From: Sphagnum compactum
Taxonomy: Eukaryota > Bryophyta > Sphagnopsida > Sphagnales
Assembly: GCA_965153455.1 (NCBI GenBank)
Contig: OZ234501.1
Coordinates: 6,448,001 to 6,512,000 of the forward strand
DNA length: 64,000 nt
Reading direction: 5' to 3'
Positions 38,130 through 50,720 of the stretch are shown here, piece by piece. Below the pieces are notes generated by a model that was not told where the DNA came from, made no database searches, and worked only from the letters and a program-made list of their open reading frames with translations. Positions within the stretch are counted from its first letter, which is position 1. Every line of letters starts with the position of its first letter. Position numbers and translations under genes: made by a program.

Positions 38130-38350
38130 ACTACTACTAACCCTAAACCCTCTCCTACTCAACCCAAAACCCCAGATAAGTAGAGAAAAGACCACCAAAT
38201 AGGTAGTAGGGTTCCAGACTATTCCAGATAAGAGTGAGCCATACACACCACCCTATGAGTCACATGATCACTATTTATAATAGTAAAGGCAAAATCTCAT
38301 TTGACCTACCCTAAACCCTAAACCTTGCCAGCCTATGATGGCCCACGTGG
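38130..38350. repeat. short telomere-like CCCTAAA scraps
   Basis: ACCCTAAACCCTAAACC near 38308 and AACCCTAAACCC near 38141 match the plant telomere repeat over two or three units. Similar short runs lie near 7805 and 38938. Such telo-box-like pieces are common in plant gene-flanking DNA. Confidence 0.5.
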
Positions 38351-38371
38351 GTACTATTCCATCCAGACCCA

Positions 38372-38670
38372 CTTGGTTGGGTCTAGAGAGAGAGAGAGAG
38401 AGACAGAGTGAGGTGGAGGTGGGGCATTATTAGGGTTTGAAGCTCTGTGTGTTTTACATATATGGACTCATATTTTAGGTGGTAGGGTTTTGGGTGTTTT
38501 GTTTTCTTTACTGGGGAGGACAGCTTTTGCAAGCAGGATCAGCTTTAGGTCTAGAGAGTGTGACACAGTGAGGTGAAGATGGGAATTAGGGTTTGCAGCT
38601 CTCTGTGTTTTTTCATAGACTGATCTTGTAGGTAGAGTTTTGGGGTGTTTTGTTAGGCCCTGGCCCCCCC
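38372..38670. repeat. tandem duplication of a roughly 170-bp unit
   Basis: GGTCTAGAGAG, CAGAGTGAGGTG, TTAGGGTTTG, AGCTCTGTGTGTTTT, GTAGGGTTTTGGGTGTTTTG recur in the same order from 38372 and from 38550. The first copy carries a (GA)n run near 38384-38402. Confidence 0.7.
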
Positions 38671-38721
38671 AGGGGATAGGGACTACCTATCAGATCAGGT
38701 TGTATTTTGGGCCTCTTATGT

Positions 38722-38840
38722 TATAATATCCAGTTTCACACTGAAAGCAATCACTGAGTTCGTACTTTGTAGTATTTCGTTTCACACTTTGAAGTCATAT
38801 ATTGTCCAGTTTCACACTGGAAGTGGCGATTGAAATTTCA
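38722..38840. repeat. CCAGTTTCACACTGGAAG tandem repeat
   Basis: TCCAGTTTCACACTGAAAG, TTTCGTTTCACACTTTGAAG and TCCAGTTTCACACTGGAAG recur at about 45-50 bp spacing. Each unit is partly palindromic (CCAGTTTCACACTGG). Confidence 0.55.
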
Positions 38841-39059
38841 GGTGTCCAATTTATGGATGGAAGTTATGGATACATTGTAATGGATGAAAGTGGAAACTTA
38901 TATTGGATGAACATTATGGATGAATGTTTCAATGGGTTAGGGTTAGGGTTTTTTTGTTTTTTTGTTTTTTTGGGTTGAAATGTTGGCGATGGTTGGAGGT
39001 GTAGAACAAAGTTGCTAGTGTATTCTTGGAGTTTGTTGGGTGGAGTTTGCACACCAAGT

Positions 39060-41380
39060 TTTACATTATAGAAGGGATTGTTGTTGAACTGGCAATAGGT
39101 GAATGTTGTTGTGTTTGAAAGTTTTGGCGTTTGAGGTTGGTGGAATGCAATGTGACAAGGTGGAGGGGCCCATTAAAATATGCAAAAAGCTAATGAGAAA
39201 AATGGAGATATAGGTGTTCAAGTTTACATGTAATTGTATTGTTATGTGTTTATTATTGTTTTGTCTAGTTTTTAGATCGTTTTTATCTTATAGTTATTAA
39301 CCAAAGATTTTGAAAGTTAGTGATGATGATGTTGATCGATAGTAATAAAGACATTTTATTAGTTGATGCACCTAAGAGTGGTGGGTTGCAAAAAGTGTTA
39401 GATTTTTTATAGGATGTTGTTTGGACAATATGGATCACTAATACAAGTTGGTTTTTGGTTTAGCTCAAGGTTATTGAAGGATTGAGCCCTCTTGATGTGT
39501 ACGTAATTGCTTTTGAATTTTCTTTTGTCTAAAACTAAATGTTGGTTTTTGTTCCAAACATTCATTTTTTCTTATTATTGATGTTTTGTTACTACTCGAT
39601 TGATGTGTTCAATCAAAAAGAAGAAGAGAAACATAGGCATATACAAAAGGGATATAAAAGGAAGTTTCAAGGGGATTAATGAAAAGAGGTTGTTGGGGTT
39701 TTTGAAACAAAATTACATAAAGACACAAGCAAATTGGTTGATTAAATCAACAAAAAAAATTGTAACATTTTTGTTGTCAATTTCTACTAAATGAGTTTTT
39801 TAGTGTAATTTATTAGTTATCACTGCCAAATTTATTTTTAAAATTGTTATTATGAATGATATTGTTGTTGGGAGAATTATTTAACTTATTGAAGTCCTAG
39901 TGAAAATTGCAAGTGGAGAACCTAATCGGCTTAATGATTGTAAATCCTTTTTTCTTTTTATTATTGTGAAGGTTTTTATTTAAGTAATGAAGGGTTTAAG
40001 TTTTTCTCTTGGTTGACTTTGTTATTATTGGTGAGTTTTGGATGTTCTTCCAAGTTTTTGCGGTTTCAAAAAAATTATCTTTGAGAGTGGTGACTATTTT
40101 CCTAGTGTGACAGTTTTGGTGACTATTTTGTGTCAATTTTTTTGCAACTTCTACAACTAAAGCAAATTGAAAGTTGTGTTCCATGTTGTGGTGATTCCAA
40201 TTGTTCCACTTGTAAGTGAAAGTTGCAAACAACAACACTACCATTTCGACAAGTGGGGCGTGGGGGCTTCACTCCATCCCTAATGTAATAGAAAGATTTT
40301 GGGTGAATGCAGCATGATTATAATGTTGCTACATATTATCAATCTTGTGGTCAAACTTTGGATTTGTTTAGATGAAACAAACATGATTGATTGTGACCTA
40401 ATTTTTTATGATTAAGTTTTAGTTTTAAAACTGTTTTGAAAACTGAAATTTTAGGATTGAAAACTAAAAACTAAATTTTTTTAGGATTTTTTTGAAAACT
40501 ATTTCACTAATAAGGATGTGTCCCGAATTCACTAGGAGTTTCACTAAACATGTAAGTGAAATCACCACTAATTCATTAGAATTATAAATCTAATGAATTT
40601 ATCACATTTCTTAATGATTGGTGACAAGTTGGTACGAACAAGTGAATTTATTAAGAATTCATCAATTTAGAAATTCCCACATGGCATTTTCAATTAAATT
40701 ATTTTTAATCTAATATTAATTATGTTGTCATTTAATAATATTACTTTAAAATAATCAATTTTATGTACATATGGTCAACATATAATGTTGGCTATACAAT
40801 AAATATTAAAGATTAAATATAAAATTTTTTACTTATTAACTTATTAATAGTTGAACTACATTCACAAAATAGTGGAAAAATAATACTTTTATACTGGCAA
40901 CATAGTGACATAACTAGTTATATTAATGGGAATCATAATTGACAATTAGTTGCAAGTGTCATATATCTAATGGGTAATTGAAATGTGTACAATATGTGAC
41001 ATGATCGTATGTGTCGATGTTGTAAATTCTAGTCACAACATAGTTGTTGATTAATGCCACATTTAGATCAATTGTAATGTAGTTGTCACACACAACTAAA
41101 ATGCAACTTGTTAAAAAGTCAAACATGATTGATTACGTCTATATGTACAATGTGTACATTACACCATTTAAATGTCCCATTTGAATTTAAATTGCAACTA
41201 CAATATAATTCCTCTTTTTTTTACATGGCATTTTATTTATTAATTACCCATATTTCCATACTTTTGTTGTAGTGTAGTTGTATATTACTTGTTTTGGAGC
41301 TCTAGTTGCAAGGTAATGTGGTTCTACTAAACAAAAAAATTCGTAATCAATGTAACCTTGAATTATTTGAAACACTTCAC
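39060..41380. other. AT-rich intergenic DNA
   Basis: No gene recognised. The sequence CTTTTGTTGTAGTG near 41263-41276 looks like the right end of a CACTA element, but no left end with a matching duplication was found. Confidence 0.4.
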
Positions 41381-41384
41381 ATTA

Positions 41385-42475
41385 ATCTAAATCTTATCTA
41401 TAATTTTAATTGAACTTTAATCTTTAACGCCAACTTCACCCTAATTAAAATTCTAATCCAAACCTAACATTAATGTAACATTGATTTACCTTAACTTTAA
41501 TTTAAGTATAATGAAAACCTTACTATTATCTAACCCTAATTGTAATTATAATCTAACCCTCAAATCTGCATTTTAATCATAATCTTAATCCTACCATAAT
41601 CCAAATTAAACCCTGATTTAAACCTAATATCACTACAACAAAAGATGTCATTGTATGCCAAGTGATTTCACTGAATTTTCAATGAATTCACTGATCATAA
41701 TGAACAGGACCTAGTGGGGATGCAGTAAATTCATTGGATTATTGAATGAGGACTAGTGAATTACACCTACATTTTGTAGTAATGTATTTATCCCCAACTT
41801 AACTTCAATTTTATTTTTAATCCAACATAAATCTAACCTAAATATTGTAACCTTGATTTAACTTAACTTTGATTTCAATGTATTTTTAATATAATCTAAC
41901 CTTAATTTAAGTTGTAATCCAATAAAAAGTTAACTTTAATGTAACCTTGACTTAACCTAACCCTAATTTAAGGGTAGTTTAACATTAACATTAATCTAAC
42001 CCTAATTTGTAACCCTAATTTAACCCAAATCCCAACTCCAACCTAGCCCTAATATAATTAAAACTTATCCACCTTAATCTATAACCCTAATTGTAACTGT
42101 AATCTTTAACCTTAACCTTTATTTTAGTAGTAGTCCAACAAAAGCTTAACCTTAGTGTAATTTTGATTTAACCCAACCCCAATTCAAATGTAACCTAACT
42201 CTAACACCAATCTAACTTTAATATCTAAACTTAACCTAAACATAATTTTAGTTGTAATGCAATAGAAGCATAAATTTTATATAACCTTGAATTGGCCTAT
42301 CCTAATTTAGTTGTAACCAAATCTTAACAATAACCCTAACCCCAATTTTTAGTTAACTTTAACTTAACACTTGCCATTTGTAATCCAATGGCAACCTTGG
42401 GCTCGATTTAATTAAATCATAACCTTAAAACCATTTTAACCCTAGTTTGTTTTTATCATGCTACCCCCAATATCA
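41385..42475. repeat. degenerate telomere-like array (CTAACCCTAATTTAA)
   Basis: About 0.9 kb of plus strand is built of variable units around AACCCTAATTTAA, CTAACCTTAA and CCTTGATTTAACC. It is G-poor and strongly strand-biased like telomeric DNA, but few units match CCCTAAA exactly. A small CACTA-like insertion interrupts it. Confidence 0.65.
41631..41784. mobile_element. small CACTA-like MITE in the telomere-like array
   Basis: This 154-bp block differs in composition from the array around it. It starts CACTACAACAAAA and ends TTTTGTAGTAATG, a roughly inverted pair, with TAT on both sides (41628-41630 and 41785-41787), the 3-bp duplication length of CACTA transposons. The terminal repeat is imperfect. 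Confidence 0.5.
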
Positions 42476-43444
42476 AGTTATGGATTTAGATTTAAAATTG
42501 AATAAAATTGGTTTGAAACATGTAAATGGTTTTTAAAATAATGTTGGATATTATTTATTTGATGCAATTGCTTATTTACTTGGTTATTTAGTTACATCAA
42601 TTGATGTTCAAAGGAATTCAATAATGCATTTTCAAAATGGTTTAACCCAAAGGACACCAAATGCATTGCAATGTCATGTGCATGAATTAACATTTGAATT
42701 TTGAATGATTTACATCATGGGTTAACATTTGAATATTCAAATGATATAAATAATTAACAAGGATCATAATGTGGTTAACAACACTAAAAAACATGATTTG
42801 AAAAATAAATAAATAAGATTTTGTTTGGAATTATGAATTAGATGGAAGAGTAATTATTGAATCATATTAATATGCACGCTAAAAAAACACCACAAGAAAT
42901 TGCATTGTTATTTCTTGCTAAAATCTCAAATTTAAATATTTCACAAATCAAATGACACTTAACCATCTTCGATCTAAGGAAATAAAAGAAGAAAGTGACA
43001 AAATAATAATGTCTATGGAGATGTTTTTAGTGTGGATACAGCACCATGTTTTATTATTCTGAAAATTGAAACAAATTTCCATCAAAACTATGTGGAATAA
43101 AGGTTAATGCAATGGAAAAAATAAGTGTAAAAGCAAAATATGCAAAAGTTTCAAAACCTAGTAATTATGCTTCTGAAAATTGAAATATGATAAACATATC
43201 ATGAAATATAAAAAGGATCATATTCTAGATGTTCCTAAACACATGTGTCATTGTTGTCGATGATTGTATTTTTGTTTTCAAACTTCTCATGCATCTAAAT
43301 CATGCATACACCTACTTGTATTAAAGATATAAATATACAAATTAAATAGAAATATGTAAATCTTGTTGTAAGAAATAAATTAGTGGATTTGGATTTACGT
43401 AATCACATTCTAATAATAACATTGATGGGAAATTTGTTTTAATG

Positions 43445-44830
43445 GTAAATAAGATTGAAAAGCGATTAATCACACCATGCTTGGCATTTATGCAAATTTT
43501 TCAATTGACAGGTTATGAACAATTTTGGCATGCATGGAAACATTGTTAATCTTTCAACAAATTTGGATTTGGTGCAAAATGCATTATCATGGATGTTATA
43601 TGATGATTCATCACTTGTAGTGTATTTAAAAAGAAAGTTATAATATTAGTCAAAATATATATCATGTTATGTTTGTCCTAAGGTAGTTATGAAGGAATTG
43701 AAAAAAGTTTGTCAAAATCCTTTATACTTAAATGTAAGAGTTTCAATAAAACAAAAGTTGCAAGGTTTGGTTGACTTTAAAAATGAATGTCAAAAAGATG
43801 AATTGTAAAAGACAAAAAGTGAAAAAGCTTTTGATGTAGATACCATTGAAATGTTTGGATGTAGAACACATTGTCGATGATGATTGTCAACTTTTTACAA
43901 TTGCTCCAAGTGAAGGTTTTTAGCCAGTCAATTTATTTCATGATACATATTCCAAAGAATATAATTTCCTTACATTATTTTTTGGATATCCAAGGCCAAA
44001 ATTACCACATTCATATCAAAAAATTCATGTAAGTAGAATTGACTAGTGCCAATAAAAAATATGCGTACCACATTACAAACATTATTTTTAAAAACTAATA
44101 TTTTATTTTATTTTATTTTGTCATCAACATTGATTTGAATTCATAAAACGAAGTTATTGGGTGGTGTTTTAACAAAAATATTGGGATGTGTCTAATAATG
44201 TAAATTTAAATAAAACATTAAATCTGACTTAGGTTATAAAGAATTAGGTTGCATACAAACATTTCATGATTATGTGGATCGTGTTCAAAATAATGTGTTC
44301 ATGATGATCAAACAACTTGGCCCTTTAACTTTTTTTTTTTACATTTATAACGAATGTTAATAATTGGTTGCCACTTGTAAACACATTGAAAGAATTAAAA
44401 AATCAGCAGTTTGATGAAAATATAATTACAGAATATGATTCACAAAGTTTAAGAAAACTTGTTGGGAATGAGCTTGTTACTTGTGTGCATTACTATGAAT
44501 GTAGGATGAATAGTTTTTGAAAATTCATAAAAAAATGAATATCATTTTTGGTGAAGAATATGATTTTTTTTAAAAACTAAATTTCAAGCTTAAGGATTGC
44601 CTCATGATCACATATTATTATGGGTGAAAACTATTCCTCGATTTGGTGTTCCCACAAATGAAAATATTGAACATTTTGTTGATAAATATTTGACAACAAA
44701 TCAAACAATTTTGAAAGGTGAAATTTGAAATATGCAAATACACCAACACAAACAAATATGTTCTCTGGATCTATCCAAAGTTTTTGGCTTCAAGCCATGT
44801 ATATTTGGGCGCCTTAAAATTTTCAAATAC
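43445..44830 (+). pseudogene. Helitron replicase/helicase N-terminal relic
   Basis: Consecutive plus-strand blocks follow the N-terminal order of Helitron Rep/helicase proteins (rolling-circle transposons): KIEKRLITPCLAFMQIFQL (43451), STNLDLVQNALSWMLYDDSS (43560 region), a KVVMKELKKVCQNPLY block (43690), YSKEYNFLTLFFGYPRPKLP (43950), MIKQLGPLTFFFTFITNVNNW and LVGNELVTCVHYYECRMNSF (44305-44517), GLPHDHILLWVKTIPRFGVP with NIEHFVDKYLTTN (44590-44715), and a worn Cys/His block to about 44820. The two-histidine motif reads HDH where the family usually has His-hydrophobic-His. Several stops and frame changes show it is dead. The helicase half and Helitron ends were not found. Confidence 0.8.
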
Positions 44831-46760
44831 AAAAGACATATCTTTGACTAAATTACGTATGAAAAGACACATTGTTTGATTTTTTTCCTCCAAAATGTCA
44901 TTGGTAGTTGTGTGTTTGTCTTCTTACATTGGTAAGGAGGAGGAAGAGATGAAGACATTACCTTTTTTGAAAACAATTTGTAGTGTATTGCATATGTAGC
45001 GAAACATAAAAACATGCTCCATTTCACAAGTTTTGAAGTTTAGTCCTAATTGTTAGCTTTCCTTGGGGTTAGTTTTTAGGTAAATGATATACAAATGAAG
45101 ATGCTTATTGGATTAGATTCTAGAGGAACGAAAGGAAAAAGCTTTTGCAAGATGAATTTTGATTAATTTTCTTGTTGGTGGGTCTTCTACCATGTGTTTG
45201 ATCTTGTTGACAAGATGATGCGAACAATTACTATAGAATGGTAGACTTATAACACATTTGGTGCAAAGTTGAATGAAAAAGCGAAATGTGTAGATTGCTA
45301 ACCACATAATCATTATTACTTTTTCAAAGCTTTCTCTTATGTAGGTACCTATTGTCAAATCATACCCTTCATACTTCATGCCTTGTACATTTTATTTTGG
45401 TTCAAATCTTTAGCAGGATTTACTCTGCACTAATGTGACATGTTTAACAAATGTAAAATTAGCAACAACAGTCCTTGAATGTCATTCACACTTTCAAGTT
45501 CTCCATCGTGGAAAAATATTGTATTTTGTTTTGCAATTTGACATGAGTCCACTTGCATCATAGAACCAACTTGTTGTCCACAATATTCAATATTTCTTGT
45601 AACCATGGCCTTGGAAAAGCCAATCCTCCAAATAGTCTTATAATGGGTAATTTTATGAGTTTTGGGATTTTATTTTGTTGTGCATTTAGATTCATCAATT
45701 TTGCTATGATATCATGCATGCAAGAGCCCAACATTTTCATAGAGAGAAATTAACTACACGGGATCTTTTTGACTAAACATACAAACGTTTTAACATGGGA
45801 CATATTTGCACTTTGAACCTATCCAAGGAATTATAGGAATTCAATTGCCATTTGGTTTCTCTAAAACATTTTCAAGGTAGTTTAATAACCTTTCCACAAA
45901 ATAAGAGTTGGCATGTAGCTATTATTTGAACATGGGATTAATAAACAACATATATGGCCCAACATCTTGCTTATTGTAGTTTGGCAATAATCTATTTTTG
46001 TTGCATTGTGTAGGCCCCAATAGATGATATAGAGAAAAAATTGAAACAAATGGAATCTCAATCTCTCTATTGTTTGATGTAGCACTATCACAAAACACTA
46101 TCCCATGTTTTTTCACTCATTGTCTTCCTTGTCCTGCAATAGGATATATGGATAATCATTCTACTCTGTTTTGTTTTCCACCCACATTTGGTGTTGAATG
46201 GCATTCCTTACTAACAAATCAGCCATGCAAGTAATATTACAAGTCATATATGAAAATCCCATAGATGCACAATTTGAGTTTGTTCATAAATTCAAGATAG
46301 AATAATCTAGGTAGTAAACTATTTTGAAATTGAAACTATGTGAAAATTGTGCAAGACTACCCCACTGACAAGACCAAAGAAACAACCAAATGCCTACATT
46401 GGGGAGGCATTAGGAATGCATGTGCCTTTTTGGGCACAATCTCATTTTAGACCATCATTGCATTGAACTAATAATCTTCGATAAACACAGAGGTTAGGAA
46501 CCACAAAGAATTAAACTTAATCATCCTCTTCCTACAAATTACTATGGAAGCTAAACAATCATAAAAACAACAAACAAACCGCATCTCTTGGGGGGGAGGA
46601 GGAGGAGGAGAGGGATGGGAGAAATGATGAAAGTATGTACAATCAGAAAGTCTCATTCAAAGTTCATTCTTTTTATTCCCATGATGGTCAAGGGTTTGGT
46701 GCACCTAGAAGAACATGACCACAAATAAACTAAATCTGACATTTTCAAGAGATTTATAAG
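44830..46760. other. intergenic, unidentified minus-strand frames
   Basis: Minus-strand frames at 45113-45379 and 45558-45740, plus weaker ones to 46116, might be fragments of one decayed coding sequence. I recognise no domain. A GGAGGAGGAGGAG run lies near 46595. Confidence 0.3.
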
Positions 46761-46768
46761 AGGTCTAA

Positions 46769-47579
46769 TGTCGCAACCCCACTTTGAAGGAGTGTGAGGA
46801 TGACACTCACACTCCCGAAATGGGGACTTGGGAGTCCTCCGGGACTCCCAAAAACTCAGAGTTCGATTGCAGGGGTTAAAACACCTCGCCTTGAGGTGTT
46901 CTTTGTACTGTTGGAAAGGTCTTGAAGTGTAAATGTTGAAATGGCCTTGCATCAGCCATTTGGACATCTGCAACACAAGTTATGCACAAAAGAAGGGCCG
47001 AGAGTCAAATTGGCAGTTTGACTCCCGACCATTAAAAGTCGGGAATCGACCTGACCCCGGTGTGTGCAGGTGGAGTGTGACACACCGTTGGAAAGCTCTT
47101 GAGGAGAGCTACAAGTTTGCTTTAGACCTCATTTCAATCGGAGGTTTGAGCAAGGAGTTATGAACTCCCAAAGTCCCAGGAGTCCAAACCGGGATAGTTT
47201 CGAGACTCTTCCTTGGGAGTCTCGGGAAAAAAAGTCATTTGAATGTAGGTGCCACGGAGTAACGCAGATAATACTATATGGGGGAAGGTGGTGGTTTCCC
47301 CCGAATCCGGGCCGTGGTGAGTCATGTGAATCTAGGTTCACCTGTGGCTTGTCCTAACACTGAAAGTGCTTCCGAATGTGAATTAACCAACTTGTTGGTT
47401 GGTTTGATGCAGGTCCGAGTAACTAAGTAAAGCTTGTCCCTCTTCCTAGTCTAATCTTGGAGCTTTAGCACGCCCCTCTACCCCTTTTTAGTGTTGGAAG
47501 CTGGGAGCGTGCCCCAAGTTCCGCTGTTTGACTTCTTTGGACCCAACTTGGGTCTAACAAGGAACTAGGGAGCGCGTCA
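46769..47579 (+). mobile_element. solo LTR with TSD TCTAA, second copy
   Basis: 811-bp unit beginning TGTCGCAACCCC and ending GCGTCA, flanked by TCTAA at 46764-46768 and 47580-47584. It matches 6896-7716 along its full length, including the GACTCCC palindrome, the TATA-plus-hairpin block and AACCAACTTGTTGGTT. No internal retrotransposon sequence is next to it. The clean duplication and retained features suggest a fairly recent insertion and collapse. Confidence 0.93.
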
Positions 47580-47584
47580 TCTAA

Positions 47585-48760
47585 TATCATCAAATGGATT
47601 TGATAGCTACATTTAACACCAAATAAGGGATGTTGTGGATGTTTGTTGTTTTGCATCTACGCCAAATTGAAGACGAATTTTCCTTATGTGACAAACATCT
47701 TGTGGACCCAACTTTGCGCCAGATAGTTTTGTGTTAGTACTCTAATTGATTTTTTTTCATACACAAAAGTTAACAACATCCAACCTTTCTTAAAAATACA
47801 ATGGTTCTTTTTCATGGATACTTGTTGAAGGTAATTTTCTAGGTTCATTGATATCATGGGATTGAAATTCCATTCTATGATCAAAAGCTAAGGACTATGA
47901 GGATCATCCCTTTGATTCAAGAATAAAATGACCACAATGTTAAAGTTTCAATGATATATCATTGTTGTTAAATTTGTGTTATTTTTTCAAGGTCCAACAA
48001 CATCAAGTAAGAAAATGTAACAAGATGATGAATTGATGTGTTTTGAATTAATCAATTTTGGCAATCATGAAGATTATTTCAGGTTGAACAAGATCATGAC
48101 CTTCGAGTTCCAACAATGTAATAATGGAACTTTGCTAAGTTATTATATTTTTATTTCGTTTTGTTTTCATGAAATTCCTATATGGGCAGCATTTAATGTC
48201 ACAACTTTAATCTTGGGATTGTGATCAAACTTAAAAATAAACATAGAATAAATCTACTTTGAAATGTTGTGTGAGTTTAGACCAATGTTTATTGCATCCA
48301 AAAGAACACGCAAGTTATTTCCTCACCCCCATCCATAAACATGAAATATTGAATAGTGTATAGTGAGGATGGTTAAATAACACCACATGGGCCAATGATT
48401 ATGAATGGCCAATCAAAGTTAATTGTATCACTTTATTGACCCAAGTGTGAACTAATTACCCAACTAAATTTTCCTTCCAAAACCATTTTTTATAATTTAA
48501 TTCGTCCTTTGACCATTTGTTTAACATTTGCAATTAGGTCTTGTTTTTGCAATTTTTTTTACAACTATCACATATCCACACATTATTTGCCACAAGTCTT
48601 AAATTAAATTAATTTTAAATAATGATTTTATATGTTGAAAAAAATCCATGCCATCAAATTCCATGATTTGTGATGGTGCTACATGGCAATACCAAAATCC
48701 ACCATGTAGCACTATGAAACTTTTTGGGTGAAAATTCTTTTACTATTTAAACATTGATCT
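47585..48760. other. AT-rich intergenic DNA
   Basis: No gene recognised. An 11-bp inverted repeat, GTGCTACATGG / CCATGTAGCAC, lies at 48676-48712. Confidence 0.4.
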
Positions 48761-48764
48761 TAGC

Positions 48765-49460
48765 CACCCATTATGAACATTCATTTTAGATGGTCTTATA
48801 TTATGACACATGGCACAATCAAAATTTGCTATATGGCATATTAATTTTATTTTGGAAAAAAAATCAAATGAATATTTATTTGAATAAGTAGGTAGGTAGG
48901 TACATAAGCTTATATAGGTAGGTTGGTAGGTAAAATTAGGTACATAGGACATACATACCTACTTAAGTTACATACTTACTCACCTATTTACATAAGTAAG
49001 TAATTAGAGTTTATGTACTTACCTATCTATCTACCTAGGTAGGTAGGTAAGTAGGAAGGTAGGTGGGTCAATAAAATAGTCATGTAAATATTGTTATTTC
49101 ATTTTATGTTTTGTTTTTAAGGTTAAGTTTTTTTGAGTTCATCCCTAATGGCACATGTTTTTTAAATTTGAAAACATAAGAAAAGAAACCTTTCTTATAT
49201 AGTTTCCAAAATGAAATTGGAAGACAAAACATATGGGTTAAATTTTCTAGTTGCATTTTAGTTGTAAATTGAGTTTATTTATATTCTCCCATATGTTTAG
49301 TGCTTTTAAATTTTTTGTAAATTATATAACTATATAAGTAAATAGATAAATGGGAAATTAATTAACTAACTAATTAATTAGCTACTAACTAATTACCTAC
49401 CTACCCACCCACATACAAACCTACTTACAATTACCTACCATTCTTTAATTATTTAATTTA
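48765..49460. repeat. dispersed repeat with TAGG arrays, copy A
   Basis: Blocks in order: CATTTTAGA..GGTC, ACACATGGCACAATCAAAAT, a TAGG tetranucleotide array (about 48888-48905 and 49025-49070), AAGGTTAAGTTTTTTTGAG, TTCATCCCTAATGGCACATG, GAAATTGGAAGACAAAACAT. The same order recurs at 59990-60560. AT-rich AATTAATTA sequence follows both copies. Confidence 0.65.
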
Positions 49461-50720
49461 GAAATAACATTCATTTTTACTAACTAATCAATTAACTCAT
49501 AATCATAATTCATCAACAATATATAATTATTGTATGAAATTATTTAATTGGTTATTATTATTATTATTATTTTAATCAATTATTCATTTTTATTTTTTTG
49601 ACACTTAACCTTTTGAATTTTAGTTATCAGCCACATAAATAAATAAATTAGTATATGATAGAAATCTAATTTAATTAATATTAAATAACAAAAATATTTA
49701 TTATTCGATATTAATTACTAAATTACTAACTTATTAACTTGTTTAGTTGATAAATTTCCTTTAAGGATATAATCAGTTTTAATTAATCATTATAAATAAT
49801 TCAGCTCATGAAATTTTAATTAATTAATAATTAATTCGGAACTTATGAGCAAAATAGGAAATCAATTTAATTAATCATTTATAATAACTAGATAATTGAA
49901 TTTGTGAAATTTTATTTAGTATTTTTATTGCTACATAACTATTAATTAATAAATACTTATTGTCTATTTACCATAACTCTTTATTAGTAAATAAAAATTA
50001 TCTTATAGTTAATTCAATATTAATTAAATTACTAATTGAGATAATAATTAACTTTTAAATAAAATTTTAATCAATTAATAAACATTAATTATTCATTTTG
50101 AACTTCTGACCTAAATAAGAAATCAATTTAAGTAATTATTAATAATAACTAGATAGTTGAATTTGTGAACTTTTAATTAATATTCTTATAAATTAGATAA
50201 TTTTAAATTAATGAATAGTTATTTTTTATCTGCCATAAACAATTGATTAGTAATATTAATGATCAGATAATAAAATGAAATTAGATTAATTAGTAATTTA
50301 TTTATTCATTAGTTATTTATGGTTTGTGGTTTGATTAATAGCTTAAAATGATTTTTTTTCAAATAAATCAGTAAATATTTTATATTATATTTAGAAATAT
50401 ATAGTTGATTAAATAATCAGTTCAAAATATTACTTAGAATATTTTGAATAAAATATTTATTTCCCAGGTTTAAATTACTAAATATAATTTATGTTTTATT
50501 AATTTATGAATGAATTAATTAATTTATAAATACTTGTAATTAACTAGTTATTATTTCATATTGATCAATAATTATTAATTTATTAATCAATAATAAATTA
50601 TTAATATAAATTATTAGCCCATCTAGAAATAGTAAATTAATTTTATTTATTTAATCATTATTCCTTAGTTTAAATTATTTAATAAAGTTTTTGATAATAC
50701 TATTTTATGGATAATGAATG
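49460..50720. repeat. low-complexity ATTAATTA region
   Basis: More than 1 kb of TTAATTAATAATTA-type sequence with very little G or C. No gene can be supported. Similar sequence lies at 57440-58470 and 60540-60850. Confidence 0.6.

Noticed and set aside
41385-42475. Telomere-like array considered as a true chromosome end
   Set aside because: The units are highly variable, few are exact CCCTAAA repeats, and non-telomeric DNA continues on both sides for many kilobases.
48885-49070. Regular TAGG repeats considered as a CRISPR-like array
   Set aside because: The repeats are 4-bp microsatellites without unique spacers, in nuclear plant DNA.
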